This document shows positions 39,941 through 48,532 of a stretch of DNA of 64,000 bases, in pieces (within the stretch, counting starts at the first letter, position 1; the number at the start of each line of letters is the position of its first letter). The position numbers and the translations under genes were made by a program. The stretch comes from Novipirellula caenicola (GTDB lineage: Bacteria; Planctomycetota; Planctomycetia; Pirellulales; Pirellulaceae), in contig NZ_BAABRO010000006.1 of NCBI RefSeq assembly GCF_039545035.1, positions 124,001 to 188,000 of the forward strand, written 5' to 3'. Under the pieces are notes generated by a model. The model was given only the letters and a program-made list of their open reading frames with translations, searched no databases and had not been told where the DNA came from.

Positions 39941-40783
39941 ATGACCGATGAGAGGGAAAATAGGATTCGGGAAAACAGCCCAGGGGAAGGGACTCCGATG
40001 ACAGGCAGGATGCCTATCCCACAGGATCAGATGATGAAGCATGTGCGGCTGCATCCGTTTCCACTGGTGTTTGCCACGATCAGTGGAGCGCATCTGTATG
40101 GTTTTCCGTCTGCCGATTCGGACTTTGATCTCCGTGGCGTGCATTTGTTGCCGTTGAAGACCGTGCTCGGTTTGGACATTGGACGCGAAACGGTCGAGAA
40201 AGAGGGCATTTATGATGGATTGGAAATTGATTTGGTGACGCATGATGCCGCCAAGTTTTTTAAACTGATGCTGCGTCGCAATGGCTACGTGCTGGAACAA
40301 CTTTTTTCGCCGCTAGTGGTGTCGACGACGCCAGAGCACGAGGAACTGAAAAGCATCGCAGCCGACTGTATCACGCGGCATCATGCGCATCACTACCTTG
40401 GCTTTGCCGGCACGCAGTGGCGGTTGTTTCACAAGGATTCACCACAGCGGGTCAAACCGCTGCTGTATGTGTTTCGAGTGCTGTTGACCGGAATCCATTT
40501 GATGCGAACGGGCACCGTCGAAGCCAATTTGGCGACGTTGAACGAGGATGCACGACTTTCATACATCGATGATTTGTTGCGTCAGAAACGTGAAGGGCCT
40601 GAAAAGGCAACCCTCGACGCGGCCGACTTGGCATTTTATACGTCCGAGTACGAAAGACTGGTCGCGACGCTGGAAGCCGAATACGAACGTTCGCAACTTC
40701 CCGAGATGCCCACGGCACGTGATGCGCTGAGCGACTTGTTGGTGCGGTTGCGAATGAAATCGCATGACGCTGCGACCGAATGA
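39941..40783 (+). CDS. second COG3541-type nucleotidyltransferase
   Basis: A 280-residue paralogue of the preceding gene, 68 bases downstream. GGAGG lies 5-9 bases before the ATG at 39941, a strong ribosome site, so I accept this start. The core has ISGAHLYGFPSADSDFDLRG with the metal-binding D-x-D, and the third carboxylate as EIDLVTHD near residue 100. RRNGYVLEQLFSP corresponds to NPNVLECLYSP of the first gene. The N-terminal ~30 residues are unlike the family and encode a family A repeat in frame (MTGRMPIPQ). Function as for its neighbour: nucleotide transfer to an unknown RNA or protein. Confidence 0.85.
   Translation: MTDERENRIRENSPGEGTPMTGRMPIPQDQMMKHVRLHPFPLVFATISGAHLYGFPSADSDFDLRGVHLLPLKTVLGLDIGRETVEKEGIYDGLEIDLVTHDAAKFFKLMLRRNGYVLEQLFSPLVVSTTPEHEELKSIAADCITRHHAHHYLGFAGTQWRLFHKDSPQRVKPLLYVFRVLLTGIHLMRTGTVEANLATLNEDARLSYIDDLLRQKREGPEKATLDAADLAFYTSEYERLVATLEAEYERSQLPEMPTARDALSDLLVRLRMKSHDAATE
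39998..40020 (-). repeat. dispersed hairpin repeat family A, copy 4, inside a coding region
   Basis: Reversed copy with core AGGCATCCTGCCT: both arms differ from the other copies at the paired position (T to A and A to T), so the stem is preserved. It lies in frame near the start of the second nucleotidyltransferase and encodes part of its N-terminal extension. Confidence 0.75.
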
Positions 40784-40877
40784 GCCAATTGCATTTTGCT
40801 TGATTGATCGCGTAGTGACTTGCTTCGCCCTCCCCACGTTTAGCGGATCAGGCTAGCGTTCAAACGGCCGACCGCGG

Positions 40878-41411
40878 TTACGTGGCCGGGCGCTCGGCGG
40901 GTTTGCCGGAATCGCTGATGTTCGGGACGTTCAGCTCCGACGTGCACTGGGGACATCGGATGGCGCGAAACGGGATCGTCGAACGACAGAAGTCACACTT
41001 TTTGTCTGACGGTTCTTCCGACGGCTTCGGTTCACCAAAACGCTCGTCAAGTTCTTCGTCCACACGATTGACTGCGCGAATGATCATGAACATCGCAAGG
41101 GCAACAATCACCAGCGAGAGACAGGTATTGAGAAACATACCGTAGTTGATGGTGACGGCGCCTGCCTCTTGCGCGGATTCGAGCGTCTGGAAACCTTTCT
41201 CGGGCACCGTCACTTTCTCGGGAACGTGCAGTACCCAAAACAAATCGGAAAAGTCAGCATTGCCTGTGATCCAGCCAATCGGAGGCATGATGATGTCGTT
41301 GACTAACGACTTGACCACGGTCGTAAAAGCGGCTCCGACCGTGAATCCGATCGCCAGATCGATCATGTTGCCACGCAACGCGAACTTTTTGAAATCAGCC
41401 AAGATGCTCAT
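40878..41411 (-). CDS. mscL: large-conductance mechanosensitive channel MscL with C-terminal zinc ribbon
   Basis: A 177-residue inner-membrane channel. [40 protein letters not shown] covers the N-terminal amphipathic helix and TM1; TM2 is [27 protein letters not shown]. MscL opens under membrane tension to relieve osmotic downshock. Unlike the common 136-residue form, the protein carries an extra ~50-residue tail ending in a four-cysteine ribbon, Cys139-x2-Cys142 and Cys153-x2-Cys156 ([18 protein letters not shown]). The tail should lie in the cytoplasm. No neighbouring gene is related. Confidence 0.95.
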   Translation of the reverse strand: MSILADFKKFALRGNMIDLAIGFTVGAAFTTVVKSLVNDIIMPPIGWITGNADFSDLFWVLHVPEKVTVPEKGFQTLESAQEAGAVTINYGMFLNTCLSLVIVALAMFMIIRAVNRVDEELDERFGEPKPSEEPSDKKCDFCRSTIPFRAIRCPQCTSELNVPNISDSGKPAERPAT

Positions 41412-42099
41412 CAGTTTTAAGTCATCGCAATCAAGAGGAGTGGGAAAGACAGCCTGAGGGAATGGAGGAGACTCAGCATATCACGTTCCTAATTTTGCAG
41501 CGAATCAATTTAGCGTCTCCGTCGTTCCGAAACCGACCACGCGACTTTGGGTCGGGACGCCCCGATTGATCATTAGGTTTGCTTCGCTTCCTTCCATTCG
41601 TTTCCTCTATTTCGTGCCTCGATATCGATGCGACGCGAAAGCGGATCGCCGATGCGGCTTTGGCAGCAATTCCTCCCCAAGCTATCAAACAATCGAGGCT
41701 GCAACGTCGATCCAATCACTTAGCGCCCCCTTTTGAGGCTGCGGCGAAATTCGATGCTGCCTGTTTTTTTAGCAATTCAAAATAGAGTCGATTAAAGGCA
41801 GTTTTGCTTGTGTTTTGCGTTGGAAAACCGGTGTGTGTGACGGTCGCTCGAATTACCGCTTGCTAGTTTACGCGGCACCGCAAGAGCTGATTTGAAGCAG
41901 CATCGCACGTTCCGGAATTCAATGATGGCGATGATCACCCGTTGAGGATGCATAAGGGGTTGCTCACCTCCTTCGGGTGTGAGTGGCACGCCATGTGCGT
42001 ACTCGTAAAAAAACAAATCGAAGGACTTCGCTCCTTGTTTCAAGGTGTCGCTAGTCCAGTGCTTCACCTCGTTTTCACTTCAACTAAATGGAGAGAGAC
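41412..42099. other. 690-base intergenic region
   Basis: No supported gene. The MscL promoter should lie near 41420-41500. A UUCG-loop hairpin sits at 41963-41983. A minus-strand frame of 91 codons at 41792-42067 has no start signal or family features. Confidence 0.4.
41963..41983. other. small hairpin with UUCG loop
   Basis: CTCAC pairs with GTGAG and CC with GG, closing a TTCG tetraloop, with a small internal bulge. There is no T-tract after it on the plus strand, so a role in termination is not supported; it could be part of the leader of the next gene. Confidence 0.35.
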
Positions 42100-42477
42100 A
42101 TGATGTCGAACGTATTCCCCACATTGGAATATGTCGGGTTTTCAAAAGGTTGCCCCACACTGCCTGCATGGTTTCGTTCCATGTATTTCGCAGTGTGTTG
42201 TACAGTGATTGGTTTGATTTCCTGCTACGACATGCTGCTTGTGTTTGTGCACTCGGAGACGATTTTCGAGATGGAGAAGAATCCCATTTGCTTGGCACTA
42301 TTGAAGATGGAACCGACGTTCTTCAGTTACTTTGTGATCGGAAAAACGTTGGGAACCATCACCGTGCTTGGCGTGCTGGTGCATCTCTTTCGCAACCGAT
42401 TTCATAGTTGGCACTGCGTCACGTCGGGGATTACGTTGTTTCAACTCGGATTGCTTGCCTATTTGACCTATGCTTAA
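42100..42477 (+). CDS. small integral membrane protein
   Basis: A 125-residue protein with three or four predicted membrane helices (MYFAVCCTVIGLISCYDMLLVF, YFVIGKTLGTITVLGVLVHLF, TLFQLGLLAYLTYA). GGAGAGAG ends 3 bases before the ATG at 42100; an upstream ATG at 42088 lies in that ribosome site and is rejected. The helix-1 Asp followed by EKNPICLALL and a later Lys in helix 2 is reminiscent of DUF5658-type small membrane proteins, but I do not claim membership. The gene stands alone and no function is inferred. Confidence 0.6.
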   Translation: MMSNVFPTLEYVGFSKGCPTLPAWFRSMYFAVCCTVIGLISCYDMLLVFVHSETIFEMEKNPICLALLKMEPTFFSYFVIGKTLGTITVLGVLVHLFRNRFHSWHCVTSGITLFQLGLLAYLTYA

Positions 42478-42581
42478 ACGAGATCTGCCTAACGGAGATC
42501 CAACGTGTCACGCCATGTGTCACGCTATCGAGCCTTTGCATCGCGAATTTCTATGTAAAGCGGTGTCAAGGCAAGTCGGTG

Positions 42582-44219
42582 TCAGGTTGATGCGTCTGAG
42601 TCTCGTTGGCGGAGTTGTTCGTCGATGCGGCTTTGAAAGTCGGCTGACTTCCCTGTTAGTTCAGGGTGTTCGTTAGCGAGGAATTGTAGGTATCGTTTTA
42701 GACGTTCCGCCGTTGCGGTTAGCTGATCTTCGTCGCTGTTGCGATAATCGCGAAACCGTTCGTTTAAGACGGGGATCTCGTCTTCGGCATTTTCTAGCGT
42801 TTCCATGTCCGAGATGATTTCTGCTAGCAGGAAAGCCATTTTTAAATGCCCATTTGGATCGCCTGGGATGGGCGCGTCAGAAACGATCCCTGACCACACT
42901 GATTCGAATTCGTCCAGTTCCTTTGGCTCGGAATGTTCCGACGCTTGGTGTTCAAATTCTTCTGAGAATGCTGCATAGCTGCGCTGTTCCTCTTCCCACT
43001 GTTCACGTGTTTCGAACATCGAAAACGCGAATTCGTTGTCGAGTTCGAGGTGGTGGCCATCAAGGCCGACAAAGCCCATACCGAAGACTCCATCGGCCAT
43101 CATGCTGCAAATCGGGCAATCGCAATCGATGACATGTTGTTCCTTTTCTTCCAGGCGTGTCATGCCCTCGATCGGGACTCCGACTCCGCGAGGTACGCGT
43201 CGCTGACTGCACTCGATAATGAAACTGGGCGGCGATCCGCCTTCAAACGGCGCCTCGAGCCACTGCTGCTTTACCTCGCGTAACCACTGAACCAACTGCA
43301 ATCGGTGTTCGGGATCATGTTCAATCGCGTGTTTCCCGCGTTCACAGGTACACCAATCCCAAGCGGCGTCGATCAGTTCGCGGCAAAGATCGAAATAGAC
43401 CACCATTTCTTCATCGCCCATCGGCGCGGTTTCATAGCCGAAAACATGGTCGGGGGCGGCGACGACGGGAGCGTGTTCCTGCACGCGGAGTTGTTGTCCC
43501 CAGACTAGAAGCCCGATCCAGTGGTGGCCGCCGTGCAGCAATTGCCGCGGCATCCGGCCGTCAAGGTCATCTCGGGGCGTCATCAGCCAATCGCGGTGCA
43601 CTGCGATCGTAAACGGATGGCGGCTGCGAGGATTTTCGCTGGCGTCACTTGCCAACCACGCTTCACTAGCAGCCGTCTCGAGCGTTCGAGCGGCAATGTC
43701 CTGGATCAACGGATCTCCGTACAACACGTTGCGGTCAACATGAGGCTTGTTGATCGGAGTTTCGCGTGGGGCGTCAATCACGGCCGTGTCGACTTGTTCA
43801 TGCAATTCCCACCACGGCGGCAGATGGATACTTAGCGGGTAGTTTTGACTCTGCCTTTCCTCTTCGCTGGCGTCGTCTTGCGCCATCGAGAACGCTTCGT
43901 CGCGGCCGATCGCCGGAACCCCCGGCCCGGTGATAAGCCGTTTCTCGTTCAGATCCAAAACCATCCATGCGTCGCATTCCCGAATCGTTTCGATCGCCGT
44001 TTTCTGATCGAGGTTTTCGACAGCCAAACCGCTAAGGAACTCACACACGACCGGGGTTCGGTAACGTGGCCAGTAGTCAACGATTTCATCCCAGTCATGC
44101 GGATCCTCTGATACGACCGCGAACAGCGTGAGGGCGGTGTCGGGATCAACCGTACGGATAAAATGACAGCCGTGTGCATCGAGGACCGCCACTGCGGCGG
44201 GGCCGTTTTCGTCACTCAT
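42582..44219 (-). CDS. large cytosolic protein of unknown function
   Basis: A 545-residue protein; the ATG at 44219 has TAGGAGC at about 11 bases, and the frame open to 44402 is not supported. The first ~60 residues, AAVAVLDAHGCHFIRTVD, resemble a short alpha/beta segment. A cysteine pair, CDCPIC near residue 405, with a later acidic helical C-terminus, could bind a metal. The protein is strongly acidic overall with many Trp and His. I see no signal peptide or membrane helix and no known catalytic motif. A lipoprotein gene lies 64 bases upstream on the same strand. Confidence 0.7.
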   Translation of the reverse strand: MSDENGPAAVAVLDAHGCHFIRTVDPDTALTLFAVVSEDPHDWDEIVDYWPRYRTPVVCEFLSGLAVENLDQKTAIETIRECDAWMVLDLNEKRLITGPGVPAIGRDEAFSMAQDDASEEERQSQNYPLSIHLPPWWELHEQVDTAVIDAPRETPINKPHVDRNVLYGDPLIQDIAARTLETAASEAWLASDASENPRSRHPFTIAVHRDWLMTPRDDLDGRMPRQLLHGGHHWIGLLVWGQQLRVQEHAPVVAAPDHVFGYETAPMGDEEMVVYFDLCRELIDAAWDWCTCERGKHAIEHDPEHRLQLVQWLREVKQQWLEAPFEGGSPPSFIIECSQRRVPRGVGVPIEGMTRLEEKEQHVIDCDCPICSMMADGVFGMGFVGLDGHHLELDNEFAFSMFETREQWEEEQRSYAAFSEEFEHQASEHSEPKELDEFESVWSGIVSDAPIPGDPNGHLKMAFLLAEIISDMETLENAEDEIPVLNERFRDYRNSDEDQLTATAERLKRYLQFLANEHPELTGKSADFQSRIDEQLRQRDSDAST

Positions 44220-44283
44220 TGCCTTCGCTCCTAGAAATGAAATTAAGAAGGATGGGGCGGCAATCGAATCGATGCAGGATCGG

Positions 44284-44802
44284 CTATCGTTGTTTCTCGC
44301 GTTCCGCTTTTCTGGCCGGGAAATCGACCACGACCAATTTCTGATTCTTTTGATCCCACGCGTATTCTTGGTAAAACGGCAGCATCGGCAAACGGATGCC
44401 ATCGGGCTGATCCTTCTTGATGATCTCGGCCATGAACACTTCGTGGGTCAGCGGTTTGGGATCTTGGATGCTTTGTGCATTGCGAAGTTGGATGGCGTGC
44501 TCGACTCCCATGCCACCAATCTTTCCGACCGAGGTTCGATAGGCTTCCGCATTGATCATCAATGGGTTTTTAGACTCGATTTTCGTACTTGCTAATTCCG
44601 CTCCGTCGCGAAACGCTTGTTCCAAATCCAACACGTTTTGAGTTGTCTTGCCAACGGTTTCGCGTGGAGTCGCCTCTTCGGCCGTCACGCCTGGCGTCGA
44701 TGAACCCGCCGAGTCGGACGTCGATGTCGATGTCGATGGGACACAACCCAGCGATGCAGCTAAGGTAAACAAAGAAACAGCGTAAATGACGTTGCGCATC
44801 AT
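44284..44802 (-). CDS. lipoprotein of unknown function
   Basis: A 172-residue protein with a lipobox: VIYAVSLFTLAASLGC, in which the Cys at residue 20 should be lipidated and anchored in a membrane. A Ser/Thr-rich spacer (STSTSTSDSAGSSTPG) of ~25 residues precedes a soluble domain of ~120 residues, with helices and a C-terminal ENQ-like KNQKLVVVDFPARKAEREKQR. The domain is unrecognised. It probably forms an operon with the following large unknown gene. Confidence 0.7.
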   Translation of the reverse strand: MMRNVIYAVSLFTLAASLGCVPSTSTSTSDSAGSSTPGVTAEEATPRETVGKTTQNVLDLEQAFRDGAELASTKIESKNPLMINAEAYRTSVGKIGGMGVEHAIQLRNAQSIQDPKPLTHEVFMAEIIKKDQPDGIRLPMLPFYQEYAWDQKNQKLVVVDFPARKAEREKQR

Positions 44803-44960
44803 GGAATTCCGAGTAGAGATAAGGCTGCATCGGGAACGAGGACAAGCGTTCGCTTGTCAATCCTCTTGGACCTACCTGTTAAGATACCGCGGAACGAGAG
44901 ATGCAGCAACGAACTCGATAACTCCGTTTTGCAACCATTTACCTGGCAACACCCCTGCGT

Positions 44961-46043
44961 TTAGGCAAAAGCACGTCGCAGGACCCGCAGGAAATTGCCA
45001 TGAAAGATGGCGGACACATCATCGTCGCTGTAGCCGCGGTCGCTGAGAATCGAGTCGAGTGACTGCAGATCCGCAATCGTATCCAGATCGCTAGGGGATT
45101 GTTCGCGACCGAAGGCGCCGTCCAAATCGCTGCCGATTCCGCAATGTTTGGTATTTCCCGCCAACTGGCAAATGTGATCGATATGGTCGGCAATGTGCCG
45201 CATCGTGACTCCGATGGATTCGGGGGTGGATTGACCACGAACAAATCCTGGCACGACCATCCAGACGTCAAAGGCGGCGCCGAGCACTCCATCGCGATCG
45301 ATAATCGCTTTGATTTGTTCGTCACTGAATTGCCGAACGTCGTCCACGATCGCGCGGCAATTTTGATGACTGGCCCACACCGGGCCTTCGTAGATCTCGA
45401 TCGCCTGCCAAAAACAGGGCTCGTTTAAATGCGTCACGTCTAGGATCATGCCAAGTTGATCCATCGCACGTATCAATTCAATTCCGCTGGGCGGAAATTC
45501 TCCCAGCACGTCATGCCCCATCGCGTAGCGTCCGATTCCATAATGCGCAGGGCCAAGTGCACGCAGTCCATATTGCCAAGCACGCTGCAGATGATCGAGC
45601 GTCACGATGGAATCGGATCCTTCCAGACTCAAGACGTAGCCAATCGGTTCGTTTCGCTCGGCTGCAGCAACGGGATCCGCCCAGCGACGTAAATGAGTTT
45701 CGAGTCCATCGCGATCAGTGATTTGTACCATTTCACCGAGTCGTTCCATCTCGCGATACCAGGCCAATTGTCCCTGCGTCATCGCCCATGCCTGCGATGG
45801 CGATTCCCAGTTGGCAACATACGACCGGGGCTTCATACAGCCTCCGATCTGAGTCGCCACACACAACCCGATGCCTCCGCGACGCATCTCGGGTAACGAA
45901 ACCGTGCCAGCGGCTTGACCATTCAAACGCGCCGGAAGCGGTCGCTCGGTTTCGCGGATTTTGGCGACCGGTCGCCGCAGATCGCGGTTCCATTCCAGAG
46001 CGTTCAGGCTGAGGTCCAGATGCGCGTCGAAGATCATTTTCAT
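44961..46043 (-). CDS. membrane dipeptidase family (peptidase M19)
   Basis: A 360-residue zinc enzyme of the amidohydrolase superfamily, M19 renal dipeptidase group. The HxD motif is DAHLDLS near residue 6, the bridging Glu is in SLEGSD, further ligands are in LDVTHLNEPCFWQAI and WASHQNCRA, and the final Asp is in GIGSDLDGAFG. Members hydrolyse dipeptides, including D-amino acid dipeptides. No signal peptide is seen, so a cytosolic enzyme is likely. It lies 7 bases after the MFS gene, so the two form an operon and the transporter may import its substrate. Confidence 0.93.
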   Translation of the reverse strand: MKMIFDAHLDLSLNALEWNRDLRRPVAKIRETERPLPARLNGQAAGTVSLPEMRRGGIGLCVATQIGGCMKPRSYVANWESPSQAWAMTQGQLAWYREMERLGEMVQITDRDGLETHLRRWADPVAAAERNEPIGYVLSLEGSDSIVTLDHLQRAWQYGLRALGPAHYGIGRYAMGHDVLGEFPPSGIELIRAMDQLGMILDVTHLNEPCFWQAIEIYEGPVWASHQNCRAIVDDVRQFSDEQIKAIIDRDGVLGAAFDVWMVVPGFVRGQSTPESIGVTMRHIADHIDHICQLAGNTKHCGIGSDLDGAFGREQSPSDLDTIADLQSLDSILSDRGYSDDDVSAIFHGNFLRVLRRAFA

Positions 46044-46050
46044 GCTGAGT

Positions 46051-47427
46051 TTATTCCAGAGTCGTCGAGGGCTGGGGTGTCGTAGGTTGGCGAATCAGCC
46101 GGGTTGCGTCGGTTCCAAGGATGGCGATTCCCGCCATCATGTACATGCCCGCACAAGTAAGAAAGACGAGCGATTGTCCGTCGCTTGAAACTCCCTCGAT
46201 CGAGCGGCCCATGGTCATCAAGCGTGGCACCACGATCGCACTGGCGGCGGCACCAAAGTTGCCCCACATGTTTCCCCAGCCAAAGACGGCGGCCGTGTTG
46301 CGTCCGCCGACGTCTTGCATGAACGCCCACACCGTTGGGTTTCCAATGTCGGTCATCAGCGAGACCATCGCACAACAGGCAACGATCATCCAAACCGAAT
46401 CAAAGCTCGAGCATCCGACGTAAGCAAGTGCGGCTAAAAAGCAGGTCGCACTTAGCGGGGCGATACGTCCCCAGCGATGTCCAAGCGAACGGACTGCCCG
46501 ATTGCCGAGCCAGCCTCCGATCAATTGTCCCGGAATCGCGATCGCAAGCACCCCAGTTACCATCAATGACCCCAAGAACGACTCGACTCCTTTTTCTTCT
46601 TTTAAATAGGTGGGTAGCCAAGTGATCAAAAATGCCCAGCCAAACACAAGACAAAATTGAGCAATCGAATTGAGCCAAAGTGAACGGCTTTGGATGATCG
46701 CCCCTAGCATGGGCAAAATGTCGCGTGCATCGGTCTTGGGTTCGGCAGCGTCGAGTTTGCCGATCAACTCAATTTCGTTTGCGTTGACTCGCGGGTGATC
46801 CTCGGGGCGATTGCGAACGATGATCCAATAGGCCGCTGCCGCAACAATCCCAATGATGCTGTACAGGTATAGCACGTAACGCCAACTACCGAGCTGCAGA
46901 ATCAACAGCGTGGTCAGGAACGGGGCGAGTGTTCCGCCCAAACGGCCGCCAATCGACACAAACGAGCTGGCCATCGCTCGATTGCGAAAATGGAACCAGC
47001 GGCGAATCACTCCACTGCTAGTCGGATACGCCCCGGCTTGGACGACGCCAAAGGCGAGTCGGGCCATCAATAGCCCGCCGAGCGTGCCTGCCATTCCTGA
47101 CAATCCGGTCAACAGCGACCATGCAAGTATATAGAACGTCAGCATTACCCGGCCGCCAAACCGGTCGCTGGCCCACCCCGAGGGAACTTGAAAAAGGGCG
47201 TAGGCAAAAAAGAATGCCCCGAGCACCTCGCCAATTTCTTCTTTACTCGCGTCCGGAAAATCGCCCAGGAAGGAGTTGCTTTTGACGATCTCGCCCAAGC
47301 AGACGCGGTCCAGATACAGCATAAACGCCATCAGCACACTGACCGCGACAACTCGCATGCGAACGGTGCTGGCGGCGTGCGGCGATTCGAGATCGCCACG
47401 ACGCAGCGAAGCTTGTGGAGCAGTCAT
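46051..47427 (-). CDS. MFS transporter, anion:cation symporter (ACS) family
   Basis: A 458-residue protein with 12 helices of the ACS family (hexuronate, galactonate, glucarate and phosphate-type substrates). MAFMLYLDRVCLGEIVK matches the family's helix 1 and the loop FQVPSGWASDRFGGRVML the conserved MFS signature between helices 2 and 3. The ATG at 47427 is preferred because the frame to 47472 adds no recognisable sequence. The downstream M19 dipeptidase suggests a small acidic substrate, possibly a modified dipeptide, but this is inference. Confidence 0.9.
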   Translation of the reverse strand: MTAPQASLRRGDLESPHAASTVRMRVVAVSVLMAFMLYLDRVCLGEIVKSNSFLGDFPDASKEEIGEVLGAFFFAYALFQVPSGWASDRFGGRVMLTFYILAWSLLTGLSGMAGTLGGLLMARLAFGVVQAGAYPTSSGVIRRWFHFRNRAMASSFVSIGGRLGGTLAPFLTTLLILQLGSWRYVLYLYSIIGIVAAAAYWIIVRNRPEDHPRVNANEIELIGKLDAAEPKTDARDILPMLGAIIQSRSLWLNSIAQFCLVFGWAFLITWLPTYLKEEKGVESFLGSLMVTGVLAIAIPGQLIGGWLGNRAVRSLGHRWGRIAPLSATCFLAALAYVGCSSFDSVWMIVACCAMVSLMTDIGNPTVWAFMQDVGGRNTAAVFGWGNMWGNFGAAASAIVVPRLMTMGRSIEGVSSDGQSLVFLTCAGMYMMAGIAILGTDATRLIRQPTTPQPSTTLE

Positions 47428-47833
47428 AGGTGGGGCTCTCAGCGTCTTTGTTGGCGGGGAAACCGCGAACAAAGGCGATTCAGTGGCGGGACGTTCAAGG
47501 TGGGAGCGTCCCCAGCATAACGGATCTCAAGCCGCAGTGGGGACGCTGGATCGGCACACAGCTGAAACCATAACGGCTTGTTGATTTAGTCGTACGATGG
47601 ACTTCCTAGTCCGTCGAATGCACCATTGACGGACTAGGAAGTCCATCATACGTCCCTTGCCGCAGGAAGCTTCACTAAGTCAACAAGCCGTCAAGAGTTT
47701 CGGGGGAGCCTACGCGATCGAACGAATGTCACACATCGTATGTTGAGCAGATCCAAATCGCAAAGGTGAGCCGGAGCCGTGAGCCGTAAGGCACCGGGGC
47801 GTGCGTGGAACCCGGCCGTTGACGCGTCGCGGC
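47428..47833. other. 400-base intergenic region with nested inverted repeat
   Basis: No gene. It contains the promoter region of the MFS gene, and the family D element at 47573-47691 described separately. Confidence 0.45.
47573..47691. repeat. nested inverted-repeat element (MITE-like), family D
   Basis: Outer arms ACGGCTTGTTGATTTAGT (47573-47590) and its reverse complement (47674-47691) match at 17 of 18 positions. The inner arms, 47591-47615 and 47628-47652, match at 24 of 25 positions around a 12-base loop (GAATGCACCATT). No coding capacity and no target-site duplication is evident beyond the arms. It could fold into a long hairpin in RNA or a cruciform in DNA. Confidence 0.85.
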
Positions 47834-48532
47834 TCAATAAGTCTTGCGAAACAACTTCATGCCTGCGCGTTCGTTGTAGGTCAACAACATTGCGCCCGGT
47901 GTGGCGGCGGAGTCGACCAGCGTTTCATAGAACTCGTGTTCGCCAGGCCATGGAAAGGCAAAGAACAGATCGAACGCGTTGAACGCGATCCCGGTGGCGT
48001 CGTAGACGTCATCGCCGCCGGTAGCAATGTGATCGACTTCGCGTGACAACGCCAATGATCCCGCCATCGCACTTGGCACGAAGGTGCCGCAGTAAAACCG
48101 AGCGGCAATCCCAAGGTCCTTCGCCAGTCGATTGGACTGGTCCACCAACGCCGATTCGATTTCGATGCCGACGGCGGTCTTCCCTCGCAGGGCGGCCAAC
48201 ATCGCGGCCACGCCAAACCCGCTGCCGAGTTCGCAAAACCGCTGCCCCGCTGAGAAGTGTTGCTGATCAATCCAATCCAAACATTGAGCCAGCCATTGGA
48301 AATCGCAAGGCACGAAGGTCTCGATCACGGCGGAATCGCCCAGCATGAACGCTTCGATGCGGTCGTTGACTTGGTCGATCAAATCAATCTCGCGTGGCGT
48401 TAGCGGATTCGCTTTGATCGATTTGGGGATGGCGATGGTTTCGAGCGTCACAGGCGCGTTGTCGGGTTGTGGGGGGCTGCGGCAGACGGACTCGAAAGAG
48501 GGCTCGAAAGAGGACTCAGAAAACGGTGTCAA
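47834..48532 (-). CDS. class I SAM-dependent methyltransferase
   Basis: A 232-residue protein if the TTG at 48532 is used, whose TTGA overlaps the stop of the upstream KptA fragment; an internal GTG at 48451 is a second choice. The SAM motif is FCELGSGFGVAAMLAAL near residue 98-114, with GIEIES as motif II. The rest lacks the substrate signature of a known family. Substrate unknown; the C-terminus (ERAGMKLFRKTY) is conserved-looking and basic. The overlap suggests that translation is coupled to the fragment upstream. Confidence 0.82.
   Translation of the reverse strand: MTPFSESSFEPSFESVCRSPPQPDNAPVTLETIAIPKSIKANPLTPREIDLIDQVNDRIEAFMLGDSAVIETFVPCDFQWLAQCLDWIDQQHFSAGQRFCELGSGFGVAAMLAALRGKTAVGIEIESALVDQSNRLAKDLGIAARFYCGTFVPSAMAGSLALSREVDHIATGGDDVYDATGIAFNAFDLFFAFPWPGEHEFYETLVDSAATPGAMLLTYNERAGMKLFRKTY

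Noticed and set aside
41792-42067. 91-codon minus-strand frame
   Set aside because: No ribosome site, no family resemblance, and it overlaps the UUCG hairpin and the leader of the next gene.
47834-48532. C-terminal half of KptA hidden in another frame
   Set aside because: No frame downstream shows the NAD-binding motifs; the methyltransferase occupies the region.
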